Notes: a model not told the origin generated them from the sequence alone. A DNA stretch of 64,000 nucleotides from Aquibium microcysteis (GCF_014495845.1 NZ_CP061080.1:2593001-2657000), one strand, 5' to 3'. Numbered from the stretch's first letter, positions 1 through 9,698 are shown. Program-made: numbers and translations.

Positions 1-367
1 ACATCTCCGGAAGCCGACCCGCAATCTCCCCGCTCCGACGGTCGGAAAGTTTACGGCGGCACCTGCATCGTCAAGCCGGCCAAAAGCGCAGGTGCGGCGA
101 CACCGGTCCGACCGGCTCGACACACCCGCTTCGCCTCCGGAGCCCGCGCGGGATCCGGGGGCGCCCTTCGACGCCGTGCCCGTCCTGCATCCTGCGGCCC
201 CGGGAATGTTGCTCTGCCGGCCGATTGCTTCCCCGGAACTCTGTCCGACGTTTCTGTCGAACGGAATTGCCGCCGTCCACCCTTCGGCAACGGTCATCCC
301 TGCCACTAGTGCCAGATTGACATACCGCCCTCCCCCTCAGCATGAGGTTTGCCGGACCTATCGGGAG
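1..367. other. Left-edge stretch without a recognisable gene
   Basis: I see no convincing coding sequence here. The plus frame of the next gene stays open back to about position 92, but the translation before 368 does not look like its family and lacks a good ribosome binding site. A TTGACA hexamer at 317-322 could be the -35 box of a promoter for the operon starting at 368; no clear -10 follows, so this is only a suggestion. Confidence 0.4.
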
Positions 368-1435
368 ATGGACAACGTGCGAGAGAGCACCGCACCTGCG
401 GACTCGGATCCGTTCGCGCTCGATGTCGTGGCAGTGGCGACCCATCTCGCTGCACACGGCATGACGCTCGAGGTCGAAGCCGGCGCGCAGCGACTGTCGG
501 GCGGGCTCTCCAACCTCAACTACCTCGTCACGGTGGACGGACGACAGGCCGTCCTGCGCCGCCCGCCCGGCGGCGAACTTGCGCCGGGCGCGCACGACAT
601 GGCGCGGGAGCACCGGATCCTGTCGCGGCTGTCGACGGTCTTCGCGCCCGCGCCCGACAGCTTCTTCCTGTGCACCGACCCCGAAGTGATCGGAGCGCCC
701 TTCCAGATCATGGAGCACCGAAGGGGCCGCGTCGTCGGCGGCGACCGTCTGCCGCCGGATCTCGACTCCCCCTCCGCGGCGGGAAACCTGTCCGGGGAAC
801 TGGTCGCGACCCTCGCCGCGCTCCATCGCGTCGATGCGGACGCGATCGGGCTTGGAGACTTCGGCAGGCCGGACGGCTTCTACCGGCGCAGCGTCGGGGG
901 CTGGGTCCGGCGAGCGGAGGCGCTCGCGCTCGATGAGCGGCCGGCGCGACGCGTAGGGACGATTTCCGCGTGGCTCGGCGCGGTGGAACCCGCACCGTCG
1001 GCGCCGACGCTCCTCCATTCCGACTTCAAGCTCGACAATTGCATGCTCGACTCACGGGGACGCATCACCACCGTTCTCGACTGGGACATGGGGACGCGCG
1101 GGGATCCGCTGATGGATCTCGCCACCCTCACCAGCTACTGGACCGAGTCCGGCGATCCCGAATGCATGCACAGGCTGGCGCAGATGCCCACGGCGCGGCC
1201 AGGCTTCCTGACGCGCGCAGGCGTCGTCGAACTCTACGCTCGCCAGTCGGGCCGCGACGTGTCGGGCTTCGGCGCCTGGCGGATTCTGGCATTGCTCAAG
1301 CTCGGCATCATCTTCATCCAGTTGCACCGGAACTGGGCGCGCGGCGCGGCCGGCGACGCCCGCTACGCCGGCTTCGCGGAACTCGGCGTCGACATTCTCG
1401 ATTTCGCAGCCGCCTCGACATCGCGGCCGATCTAG
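368..1435 (+). CDS. APH-fold phosphotransferase, ACAD10/11 kinase-like
   Basis: A 355-residue protein of the aminoglycoside phosphotransferase/choline kinase fold. The N-lobe shows the GGLSNLNY glycine-rich loop (about residues 45-52) and VLRRPPGG with the likely ATP-binding region. The C-lobe has LLHSDFKLDNCML (Brenner-type HxDxxxxN) and VLDWDMGTRGDPLMDL (the metal-binding DxD-like region). ATG 368 follows TCGGGAG and fits the family start. It is 13 nt upstream of an acyl-CoA dehydrogenase, the pairing found fused in animal ACAD10/ACAD11, where the kinase domain phosphorylates 4-hydroxyacyl-CoA (family knowledge). I infer the same role here rather than drug resistance. Antibiotic phosphorylation is unlikely because of the partner genes. 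Confidence 0.85.
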   Translation: MDNVRESTAPADSDPFALDVVAVATHLAAHGMTLEVEAGAQRLSGGLSNLNYLVTVDGRQAVLRRPPGGELAPGAHDMAREHRILSRLSTVFAPAPDSFFLCTDPEVIGAPFQIMEHRRGRVVGGDRLPPDLDSPSAAGNLSGELVATLAALHRVDADAIGLGDFGRPDGFYRRSVGGWVRRAEALALDERPARRVGTISAWLGAVEPAPSAPTLLHSDFKLDNCMLDSRGRITTVLDWDMGTRGDPLMDLATLTSYWTESGDPECMHRLAQMPTARPGFLTRAGVVELYARQSGRDVSGFGAWRILALLKLGIIFIQLHRNWARGAAGDARYAGFAELGVDILDFAAASTSRPI

Positions 1436-1448
1436 GAAAGGCATTCGC

Positions 1449-2620
<1,172 letters not shown>

Positions 2621-2621
<1 letters not shown>

Positions 2622-3391
2622 TGGCGTCGCGGTCCATGTTCGACCTCGGCGGCCGGGTCTGTGTCGTCACCGGCGGGGGCCGCGGCATCGGCCGGTCGAT
2701 CGCCCTGGCGCTCGCGGCCCATGGCGGCACGGTGGTCGTCACCGGCCGCTCGGAGGATACGCTCAGGGCCGTCGCCGCCGACATCCGCACCGCAGGCGGC
2801 GCGGCCGAATGGCTCGTCGCCGACATGCAGGACGAGGCGCAGGTTGTGGGGCTCGCCGAAACGATCGCTGCGCGGCACGGCCCCGCCGCCGTGCTCGTCA
2901 ACAATGCCGGCGTCAACGCGATCTACAAGGGTGCCGAGAAGACGACGCTCGAGGAATGGAACACCATCATCGGCACCAATCTCACCGGCGTCTTCCTGAC
3001 CTGCCGCGAGTTCGGTCGGCAGATGCTCGCGGCGGGCAGCGGCTCCATCGTCAACATCAGCTCGATCGGCGGACGCACGGGGCTCGCAAGGACCGCCGCC
3101 TACTGCGCCTCCAAGGGCGGCGTCGAACTGCTCACCAAATCGTTGGCGATCGACTGGGCGCCCAGGGGCGTCCGCATCAACTGCGTGGCGCCCGCCTATG
3201 TCGAGACCGATCTCACCCAGGGACTGGCGGAGCATCCGGTCCTCGGGGCCAAGATCATGGACCGCACGCCGATGGGCCGCTTCGGACGCACCGACGAGAT
3301 TGCGGGTGCGGTGGTCTTCCTGGCTTCCGATGCCTCGACATACCTGACGGGAGAATCGATCGCCGTCGACGGCGGATGGACGGGATCATGA
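2621..3391 (+). CDS. SDR-family oxidoreductase
   Basis: A 256-residue classical short-chain dehydrogenase/reductase. It has the NAD(P)-binding TGGGRGIG near residue 15, NNAG around 91-94, the catalytic Ser in NISSIGG, YCASK (Tyr-x3-Lys) near 160, and the C-terminal TGESIAVDGG. The start overlaps the stop of the preceding acyl-CoA dehydrogenase, indicating translational coupling. As the third gene of a kinase/dehydrogenase operon it probably oxidises or reduces a hydroxy/keto acyl intermediate. Substrate and cofactor preference cannot be read from the sequence. Confidence 0.9.
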
Positions 3392-3581
3392 CGCCTGGAC
3401 CCTGGAACGGGGGCCGGGAAACTGCAGCAGGCATCGGGCGCTTCTCGCCGCGCGGCGAACCGCGGCCACATCGCCCCGATGGCGGGGCGGCGCCGTTCTT
3501 TGAGGCGCAGGCTGAGCCTTGCCGCCTCGATGTCCGTCCCGAGCCGCGCCGCGGGCGGCGTCGAAGGGACGGGAACGCTCC

Positions 3582-3776
3582 TCAGGTGACCGGTGCCGGA
3601 CCCTCGACCGCGGGCCACCAGACGGCCACGAGACAGAAATAGATCAGGATGAGCCAGAATGCCACGAGGAGCAGGATGACGCTCACCGGAGAATAGCCCC
3701 GGCTGCGGCTGTAGGGATAGATCGGCACCGTCGCCGCAAAGAGCACGATGAGGATCAGGAGGACCAGAAGTCCCAC
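3582..3776 (-). CDS. DUF3309-type small membrane protein
   Basis: A 64-residue protein with two hydrophobic segments: residues 1-16 (GLLVLLILIVLF) and about 32-53 (VSVILLLVAFWLILIYF). They are separated by PIYPYSRSRGYSP, the Pro/Tyr/Arg/Gly loop typical of DUF3309. The family is common in alphaproteobacteria and its function is unknown. The C-terminal PAVEGPAPVT tail makes it slightly longer than usual. It reads away from the repeat array, and its start overlaps the end of the PRC-barrel remnant. No partner suggests a role. Confidence 0.65.
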   Translation of the reverse strand: MGLLVLLILIVLFAATVPIYPYSRSRGYSPVSVILLLVAFWLILIYFCLVAVWWPAVEGPAPVT

Positions 3777-4018
3777 GTCGCTGTCTCCTTCTGCTGCGCC
3801 GGCGGACCTCTGACCCGGTAGCCGGCATAGCCGTAGTAGGCGTGGAATTGCTCCTCGTAGGCCCGGTCGACCGTGCGCGCAGGGTCATGTTCCGGCGCGC
3901 TCCTGATGCGGTCCCTCGTGAGGTCGGCCGTCACGGCGCGCTCGTGCCAGCTGACCTGGCGGAACGCCTTCGGCAACACCAGGGTCCGCTTGCCCGGCCA
4001 CCAGTTCCGGGTATCCAT
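3755..4018 (-). pseudogene. PRC-barrel protein, C-terminal remnant
   Basis: The 87 codons from the ATG at 4018 encode DTRNWWPGKRTLVLP, then FRQVSWHERAV, DLTRDRIRSAPEHDP and a tail with AYEEQFHAYYGY. This is the recognisable last part of alphaproteobacterial PRC-barrel domain proteins, which normally have one or two complete barrel domains before it. Upstream of the ATG the frame runs straight into the palindromic repeat array, and no barrel N-terminus is present. The ATGGAT itself belongs to the repeat consensus (GGATCCATGCC on the plus strand). I read this as a gene truncated by the repeats, possibly still translated as a small peptide. Confidence 0.6.
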
Positions 4019-4282
4019 GCCTCGCCGCCCATGCCCGCGATCCGGCCCACGACGAGGCCCGTGCCGCCACCGTCGGCGCCGTCGGTCCGGTCGGCCCCCG
4101 CCGCCGTCCTTTCGCCGCCGCCGCCGCCCCCCCGCCTTCGTCATCCCGGAACGACGTCCGAGCGGAGCGAAGGACGACGTATCCGGGATCCATGCCTCGC
4201 CGAACATGCCCGCGATCCGGTCCACGACGAGGCACCTGCCGCCCGGTCGCCGCCGCGGGCGCCACATCCTCCAGCGTCGCCG

Positions 4283-4424
4283 CCCCCCCTCCGTCGTCGC
4301 TTCGCGACGCCACCTCCGCCCCCACTGCGTGGGGTGGAGGACAGCCCGCCCCAAGCGCCGACGCCCATCCTCCAACCCCACGAAGTGGGGGGGAGGTGCC
4401 GAGCGAAGCGAGGCGGAGGGGGGG
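4283..4424. repeat. Family B long palindrome, copy 1
   Basis: The outer arms are CCCCCCCTCCG on the left and CGGAGGGGGGG on the right. Inner arms around CCACCTCC...CACTGCGTGGGG and CCCCACGAAGTGGGG can pair with each other and also fold locally, so the element can form a long hairpin or two smaller ones. It is nearly identical to the copy at 4668-4808. Confidence 0.8.
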
Positions 4425-4667
4425 ACCCCGACGGACCAGTCCGCGACGGTGGACGGTCGGCACGACGGACGTGGCCAGGCCGTCCATCACGCTCCCGCGC
4501 ATCGACGGCACGAGGATCCAACCCGTCGCGCGCCCCCCACCTTCGTCATCCCGGAACGGCGTCCAAGCGCAGCGCAGGACGCCGTATCCGGGATCCATGC
4601 CTCGCCGCCCATCCCCGCGATCCGGTCCACGACGAGGCACGTACCGTCGCCGCCACATCCTGCGCCG

Positions 4668-4808
4668 CCCCCCCTCCGTCGTCGCTGCGCGACGCCACCT
4701 CCGCCCCCACTGCGTGGGGTGGAGGAAGCCCGCCCCAAGCGCCGCCGCCCATCCTCCAACCCCACGAAGTGGGGGGGAGGTGCCGAGCGAAGCGAGGCGG
4801 AGGGGGGG
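4668..4808. repeat. Family B long palindrome, copy 2
   Basis: Second full copy of the element at 4283-4424, with the same C7 and G7 outer arms and the same inner CGTGGGGTGGAGG / CCTCCAACCCCACG pairing. A left half alone occurs at 5294-5353, where the right arm is missing. Confidence 0.8.
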
Positions 4809-5445
4809 ACCCCGACGGACCAGTCCGGGACGGTCGACGGTCGGCACGACGGACGTGGCCGGGCAGACCGCCACCCTCGCGCCCTCAGCGGCCGGCAGGT
4901 CCGCGACCCCCGTCGCTGTCGCGCCGCCTCCATCTTCGTCATCCCGGAACGACGTCCGAGCACAGCGAAGGACGCCGTATCCGGGATCCATGCCTCGGAG
5001 CAGGTCATCGAACGGGACGATGGAGAAGGACCGGTGCGTCGTCTGCACCGCCCCGCCTTTCGACGACCGCCGAGGCATGGATCCCGGGTCTGCGCCTCCG
5101 CTTCGCTCCGGCTTCGCCCGGGATGACGAAGGTGAAAGTAGCGCCATCCCCCCATCTTCGTCATCCCGGAACGGCGTCCGAGCGCAGCGCAGGACGACGT
5201 ATCCGGGATCCATGCCTCGCCATCCGTCCCCGCGATCCGGTCCACGACGAGGCACGTGCCGCCCGGTCGCCGCCGCGAGCGCCACATCCTGCGCCCCCCC
5301 TCCGTCGTCGCTGCGCGACGCCACCTCCGCCCCCACTTCGTGGGGTGGAGGACGGGCCCTTCCAGCGAAATCAACGCCTTGCGAAAATTCTGTCCACACC
5401 CCTGCCGGTCCACGACAGACTGGCCGCAGCTGAAGGAGGGCGGAG

Positions 5446-5874
5446 ATGGGCGGGGCGGGATTGAACGGGCGGAAGCTGCGGGAGACGATCACGCTCCTGC
5501 TGTCGCTCGCCGCGCATGCCGACGCCGCCGCCGGCCGTTGCTTTGCCGTGCGCTGGCTGGTGCTGTTTTTCCTGCGCCGCGGCGAGCGGGCCGCGCGGGT
5601 CAGCGTCGCCGACGCGCTGCAGATCGACGTCGCCGTGATCGAGGACGAACTGGCGGCCGCCGCCGGGCCGGATGACGACAGCCCCTTCGATGCCGCGCTG
5701 GTCGCCTGGCGCTACCGCTGGTGCGCGGCGATGCTCTCCGCGGTGCTGGCCAGCATGGGCGGCACCGCCTGGGCGCCCGGCCGCGACGCGATCCCCGGAT
5801 GCCGCGCGTGCCGGGCCGGTTCTTGCCCCGTCCTGCCCGGCCTGCCGCTGCCGCAGGTCCACGACACGTCCTGA
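5446..5874 (+). CDS. Hypothetical protein with Cys-rich tail
   Basis: A 142-residue protein I do not recognise. The start is well supported: AAGGAGGG at 5433-5440 is a near-perfect ribosome binding site six bases before the ATG. GC-rich third positions look like the neighbours. The N-terminal half is Ala/Leu-rich and helical with RWLVLFFLRRGE; the middle has an acidic stretch GPDDDSPFD. The C-terminus holds CRACRAGSCP, three cysteines in ten residues that could bind a metal, and a further cysteine upstream (RWCAAM). It directly follows the repeat array and is not obviously in an operon. No function is assigned. Confidence 0.6.
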   Translation: MGGAGLNGRKLRETITLLLSLAAHADAAAGRCFAVRWLVLFFLRRGERAARVSVADALQIDVAVIEDELAAAAGPDDDSPFDAALVAWRYRWCAAMLSAVLASMGGTAWAPGRDAIPGCRACRAGSCPVLPGLPLPQVHDTS

Positions 5875-5936
5875 CGCCGACGCCGCGCCGATCCCATCCC
5901 GATGTCCAGCAGGCCGGGCGGCACAACCGCTTCGGA

Positions 5937-5976
5937 TTGACATCCGACCGCTCATGCGATTTGGTCGTACGACCAA
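5937..5976 (+). promoter_or_regulatory. Candidate promoter with 16-bp palindromic operator
   Basis: TTGGTCGTACGACCAA at 5961-5976 is a perfect palindrome. A consensus-like TTGACA lies at 5937-5942, placing the palindrome where the -10 box should be, about 60 bases before the SMP-30 gene. The TGGTC-N-GACCA pattern resembles FadR/GntR-family operators (family knowledge). A binding repressor would block the promoter directly. The cognate regulator is not known; the TetR gene at 7360 is one candidate. Confidence 0.6.
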
Positions 5977-6036
5977 GCAATCCGTATTCGCCGGCGGCAT
6001 GAGCGCCGGTCGGCGGATGGGCACCGGGAGGTCATC

Positions 6037-7056
6037 ATTCTCGATCGACACAATCCCCTCGCCGGCTGGCAGGTCGACCGCCGCGGGATCCGCTTCGTCG
6101 GACGCGATCTCGAGCGCCCCGAATGCATCGTCGCCGAGCGCGACGGCACCTTGTGGAGCGCCGACGGGCGCGGCGGGGTGGTGCGCATCGACCCCGACGG
6201 GAGCCAGACGCTGATCCTCCAGTCGACCCGCACGGTCAACGAGGCGCGGTCCTTCGAAGACCGCTACGTCAACACCGCCGGCAGCCTGCCCAACGGTCTC
6301 GCCATCGACGCGGACGGCACCTTCCTGATCGCCAATTTCGGCACCGACGCGCTCGAGCGCATGACCCGCGACGGAACGACGACGACCCTGCTCGACCGTA
6401 TCGACGGGCGGCCGGTCGGCAAGGCGAACTTCGTCACGCGCGACCGCAGGGGCCGGCTCTACCTGACCGTCACCACGCGCATGGTTCCCTGGACACGCCA
6501 CGTCGAGACCATGAGCCGCGACGGTTACATCGCCCTCATCGACCAGCGCGGCGCGCGCATCGTCGCCGACGGACTGTGCGGGACGAACGAACTGCGCTTC
6601 GACCCCGACGAGCGCTTCCTCTACGTCGCCGAGACGACCGCCCGGCGCATCTCCCGCTTCGAGGTGCGCGCGGACGGAACGCTGTCGGATCGCGAGACGT
6701 ACGGGCCGGAGAACGTCGGCGGATTCTGCGACGGCATCGCCTTCGATGCCGTCGGCAATCTGTGGAGCACGCTGATCATGGCCGACCGCCTGATCGCCCT
6801 CACGCCGCAGGGCGAGGTGCTGGTGCTGCTCGACGACGGCGACCCCGCCGGCACGGCGGCCCTCGATGCGGCCTGGGCCGCCGGGACGGTGACGCCGGCC
6901 GTCATGGCAGGTGCCACGGGCACGCTCTGCCCCTGGATGGCCAGCGTCACCTTCGGCGGACCGGACCTCAGGACGGTCTATCTCGGCAGCCTGCGCGGCA
7001 GCCGCATCCCGGCGTTCCGGTCGCCGGTCCCGGGCCTCCCGCTGATCCACTGGTAG
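6037..7056 (+). CDS. SMP-30/gluconolactonase-like protein, unusual start
   Basis: A beta-propeller lactonase-type protein of about 339 residues. Recognisable elements are ERPECIVAERDGTLW with the metal-ligand Glu, LPNGLAIDADG, GTNELRFDPDE, and GGFCDGIAFDAVGNLW with the Asp ligand. Family similarity begins at about ILDRHNPLAGW, encoded from 6037. The frame has a stop at 5938-5940 and no ATG, GTG or TTG until the TTG at 6151, which would remove the first propeller strand and the conserved Glu. GGGAGG at 6026-6031 precedes ATC (6034) and ATT (6037), so an ATT or ATC start is the best reading. Probably hydrolyses a sugar or other lactone; substrate unknown. Confidence 0.75.
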   Translation: MLDRHNPLAGWQVDRRGIRFVGRDLERPECIVAERDGTLWSADGRGGVVRIDPDGSQTLILQSTRTVNEARSFEDRYVNTAGSLPNGLAIDADGTFLIANFGTDALERMTRDGTTTTLLDRIDGRPVGKANFVTRDRRGRLYLTVTTRMVPWTRHVETMSRDGYIALIDQRGARIVADGLCGTNELRFDPDERFLYVAETTARRISRFEVRADGTLSDRETYGPENVGGFCDGIAFDAVGNLWSTLIMADRLIALTPQGEVLVLLDDGDPAGTAALDAAWAAGTVTPAVMAGATGTLCPWMASVTFGGPDLRTVYLGSLRGSRIPAFRSPVPGLPLIHW

Positions 7057-7359
7057 CCTCGGCACGCCGTGACGCTTCTGCGCCGCAGTCTCCACCAGCC
7101 TGGATCGGCGACGCGCGCGGACGGACGCCGTGCGCGGGCCATCGCCGGCGCATCCAGGCCGTGCACGAGGACGGGTTCAGGCATTGCCGACGGGATGGTC
7201 GGCGGTGGATAGTCCTCGGGTCGCGCGGTGATTCAGGCTTCGCTGGCCGCTCCGGCGTCGCCACACCGCCGGCGAGGCTGACGACGGCGAGGCCGGGCCC
7301 CCTCCGCGTCGGCCGAGGGATGGTACCGGGAAGCGGCCGCATTCGAGAGAGGATTGGCC
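7057..7359. other. Intergenic stretch, no gene seen
   Basis: About 300 bases between the SMP-30 gene and the TetR regulator. I find no conserved reading frame, tRNA or clear promoter. A GAGAGG at 7347-7352 serves as the ribosome binding site of the TetR gene. Confidence 0.5.
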
Positions 7360-8037
7360 ATGACCGGAAAATGGGGTGCTGCAGCCGGGCCGGCCACGAA
7401 GCGGCAGCAGAAGCCGTCGATGGACAGCACCCGCGACAGGATTCTCGACGCGGCCGAGACGCTGTTCGGCGAGGGCACGTTCGACACCGTCTCCCTGCGC
7501 GACATCACCCAGCGGGCCGACGTGACCCTGGCGCTCGCCAGCTACCATTTCGGAACCAAGGAACGGCTCTTCGCCGAGGTGGTGGGGCGACGTGCCCACA
7601 TCCTCGACCAGATGCGGCGCGAGCGCCTCGCCGCGACCGAGGCCGAGGGCCGGCTCGACACCCGCAGCATCGTCGACGCCTTCATGCGCCCGCTGTTCGA
7701 ACAGATGGCGAGCGGCCTGCCCGGATGGCCGTCCTATCTCCTCATCCTCGCCCAGCTGGGTCAGACGAACCGCTGGCTCCATCTGCTGCGCGAGAACTTC
7801 GACGCCACGGCGGAGCTTTTCCTGTCCGGGCTCGAAGCCGCCCTTCCCTCCGTCCCCCGGCCCCTGCTCCTGCGCGGCTTCTCGATGGTGCTTGTCGCCA
7901 TGCTCCAGACGCTGTCGCGCAATCGGCGCCTGGACGCGCTGTCGGCGGGCACGGTGACGGCGGACGATCTGGACGCCGCCTACGACGCGCTGCTGCAGTT
8001 CGCCGTCAGGGGGCTGGAGGGTCTCGGTGAAGCCTGA
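7360..8037 (+). CDS. TetR-family transcriptional regulator
   Basis: A 225-residue regulator. The N-terminal helix-turn-helix lies in about residues 22-68: TRDRILDAAETLFGEG, then FDTVSLRDITQRADV and ASYHFGTKERLF, the standard TetR signature. The C-terminal two thirds is helical and ligand-binding, with no motif that names the ligand. ATG 7360 has GAGAGG seven bases upstream; an in-frame TTG at 7354 is less likely. It lies downstream of the SMP-30 gene and convergent with the ABM gene, so its target is not obvious. Confidence 0.88.
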   Translation: MTGKWGAAAGPATKRQQKPSMDSTRDRILDAAETLFGEGTFDTVSLRDITQRADVTLALASYHFGTKERLFAEVVGRRAHILDQMRRERLAATEAEGRLDTRSIVDAFMRPLFEQMASGLPGWPSYLLILAQLGQTNRWLHLLRENFDATAELFLSGLEAALPSVPRPLLLRGFSMVLVAMLQTLSRNRRLDALSAGTVTADDLDAAYDALLQFAVRGLEGLGEA

Positions 8038-8187
8038 GCCCGCCTCGGCAACTCACCTGCGGCCGCGCATGGCCCGGTCCGGCCGACCGCGCCCTTGCTC
8101 GTGCGTCTTGCTCTCCCCCTGGCGGCGGCAGTCGTCCGACGTCGCGGCCGGTCATCCTCACGTGCAGGCCGAGAGGACACGGGACGG

Positions 8188-8493
8188 TCAGAAGTCGGCG
8201 CGCGGAACGGCGACCGTATAGTGACGAACGGCCGGCGGTTCGGCGAAGAACGGCCCGACCAGCGCCCGCCACTCCTGGAACAGGTCGGAGCCCCGGAAGT
8301 CGACCGTGTGGTTCTCCAGCGTCTGCCAGCGGATGACCGCCTCGTAGAGCGACGGTTCCTCGATGCAGCGCTGGAGGTGCAGGCCAAGGCAACCCCTGGC
8401 GCGGCGGAACACCTCGACCGCCTTGCCGACCGCTGCCTCGAACTCCGTCTCGGAACCATCCTTCACACGGATGGAGGCCACTTCGATGATCAT
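8188..8493 (-). CDS. ABM-domain monooxygenase-like protein
   Basis: A 101-residue protein of the antibiotic biosynthesis monooxygenase (ABM, dimeric ferredoxin-like) fold. It starts IIEVASIRVKDGSETEFEAA, followed by ARGCLGLHLQRCIEEPSLY and VIRWQTLENHTVDFRGSD, the usual ABM pattern. Members range from quinol monooxygenases to small stress proteins, so the reaction cannot be named. It stands alone on the minus strand, convergent with the TetR gene. Confidence 0.8.
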   Translation of the reverse strand: MIIEVASIRVKDGSETEFEAAVGKAVEVFRRARGCLGLHLQRCIEEPSLYEAVIRWQTLENHTVDFRGSDLFQEWRALVGPFFAEPPAVRHYTVAVPRADF

Positions 8494-8933
8494 GCTTCGG
8501 TCGTCCTTCTGCAGATTGGCAATGCGGGCGAACGGGCGTCGTCGCGGACGCTCGCGCCGGCGAGACCGGTCGATTCGCCGCTGGCAGGATAGACGCGCCT
8601 GGCGTCGATGTCTCGCCGAGGCCAGGGCGATGATGGCGTCGTGGTCCGGCCGGTCGATCCGGCAGGCAGCCCCCCTGTACGGGCTGGCGCAGCCGGGTCG
8701 AGTCTCGTCCGACGTCCGGCAGCCCTTCCCCGGACTGCGGCTTGAAACGGGACGCGATCGAGCGGCTGTCGTGCCGTCCCCTGCCGCGCGCTTCCAAGCG
8801 ACGCCGTCTCGTGCGGTGCATTGCGGCCACCCTCAGGCGGCGTTCCTGCCGTCGCAGAGGCGCATGCGGATGTCGCCCCGCCCGTCGTGGCCGGCGAACC
8901 GTCGTCTCCCGCCGCGGAGGCGGCTCGTCCTCG
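8494..8933. other. Intergenic stretch, nothing recognised
   Basis: About 440 bases upstream of the ABM gene and downstream of the next minus-strand SDR. Open frames here are short or lie opposite the neighbours and do not resemble a known family. It presumably holds the promoter of the ABM gene, but no convincing -35/-10 pair stands out. Confidence 0.4.
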
Positions 8934-9698
8934 TCATTCCGCGGTCCAGCCGCCGTCCACGACGATGGCGCTCCCCGTGACCAGGGACGCGGCATCGGAT
9001 GCCAGATAGACCACCGCGCCCATGACGTCCTCGACGGAGCCGATACGGCCGAGCTTGATCTTGGAAAGCGTGGCGTAGCGGAACGCGGCGTTCTCGAAGA
9101 ACGGCTTCGTCATCGGCGTCTCGATGAAGGTGGGACAGATCGAGTTGACGCGGATGCCGGTCGGCGCGAGTTCCACCGCCATAGCCTTGGTGAGCCCTTC
9201 GACGGCGTGCTTCGAGGCGCAGTAGATCGTGCGGTTGGCGGCCCCGACGAGCCCCATCTGGGACGACATGTTGATGACGGATCCGGGCCGCTTCCCGGCC
9301 AGAAGCCGCCTGACGAAGGCCTGCGAGAGGAAATAGGCGGCCCGCAGGTTCAACCCCATCACCAGGTCGAAATCGGCGACCGTCGCCTCCGCCATGGGTC
9401 CGGGCCTGTTGGTGCCGGCATTGTTGACGAGGATGTCGTGCGCCTCGCCCGCCTGCAGCAAGGCCGCCACCGCGTCGAGATCCGTCACGTCGAGCGCGAC
9501 TGCGGTCGCCTGATCGCCGCGCGCGCGGATCGCGGCGGCAGCCTCCTCGACCTCGGCGCCCGTTCGTGCCACGAGCGTGACATGCGCGCCGGCCTCCGCG
9601 AGCGCGGACGCGCAGGCGAGGCCGAGGCCGCGTCCTGCGCCGGTGACCAGCGCGCGGCGCCCGTCCAGGCGCATGCTCGGCATTTTCGGCAGTTCCAT
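8934..9698 (-). CDS. SDR-family oxidoreductase
   Basis: A 254-residue classical short-chain dehydrogenase. It has TGAGRGLG for cofactor binding near residue 18, NNAGTN near 95, SSQMG with the catalytic Ser and YCASK. The C-terminus ends in TGSAIVVDGGW. Start chosen at the Met of MELPKM; upstream Met/Val codons would add non-conserved sequence. It lies 286 bases downstream of the alpha/beta hydrolase on the same strand and may be the last gene of the ABC-importer operon. The substrate is unknown. Confidence 0.88.
   Translation of the reverse strand: MELPKMPSMRLDGRRALVTGAGRGLGLACASALAEAGAHVTLVARTGAEVEEAAAAIRARGDQATAVALDVTDLDAVAALLQAGEAHDILVNNAGTNRPGPMAEATVADFDLVMGLNLRAAYFLSQAFVRRLLAGKRPGSVINMSSQMGLVGAANRTIYCASKHAVEGLTKAMAVELAPTGIRVNSICPTFIETPMTKPFFENAAFRYATLSKIKLGRIGSVEDVMGAVVYLASDAASLVTGSAIVVDGGWTAE

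Larger units (their letters stand above)
4010..5370. repeat. Array of two interspersed palindromic repeat families
   Basis: This stretch alternates two element types. Family A starts CGTCATCCCGGAACG and ends ATCCGGGATCCATGCCTCG: copies near 4138-4229, 4542-4642, 4934-4998, an inverted diverged copy at 5071-5132 and another from 5157, with a partial edge at 4004-4060. Family B is a long imperfect palindrome (4283-4424, 4668-4808, left half 5294-5353). A further shared block (GACGGACCAGTCCG) follows each complete B copy. The A-B-block unit recurs about every 400 bp. Both families resemble extragenic palindromes common in alphaproteobacteria (inference). Long open frames cross it on both strands, but they are compositional and have repeat-encoded peptides. 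Confidence 0.85.

Noticed and set aside
368..1435. Aminoglycoside resistance gene
   Set aside because: Only the fold matches; the operon with an ACAD10/11-like dehydrogenase and SDR points to hydroxyacyl metabolism.
4010..5370. CRISPR array
   Set aside because: Repeats are long, palindromic, of two kinds and about 400 bp apart, without short unique spacers or cas genes.
3842..5492. Open frames of more than 500 codons on both strands across 3842-5492
   Set aside because: They run through the repeat array, encode Pro/Arg-rich repeated peptides in several frames at once, and follow from high GC rather than from a gene.
6123..8030. 635-codon plus-strand frame overlapping SMP-30 and TetR genes
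   Set aside because: Arg/Pro/Ala-rich out-of-frame translation of two recognisable genes.
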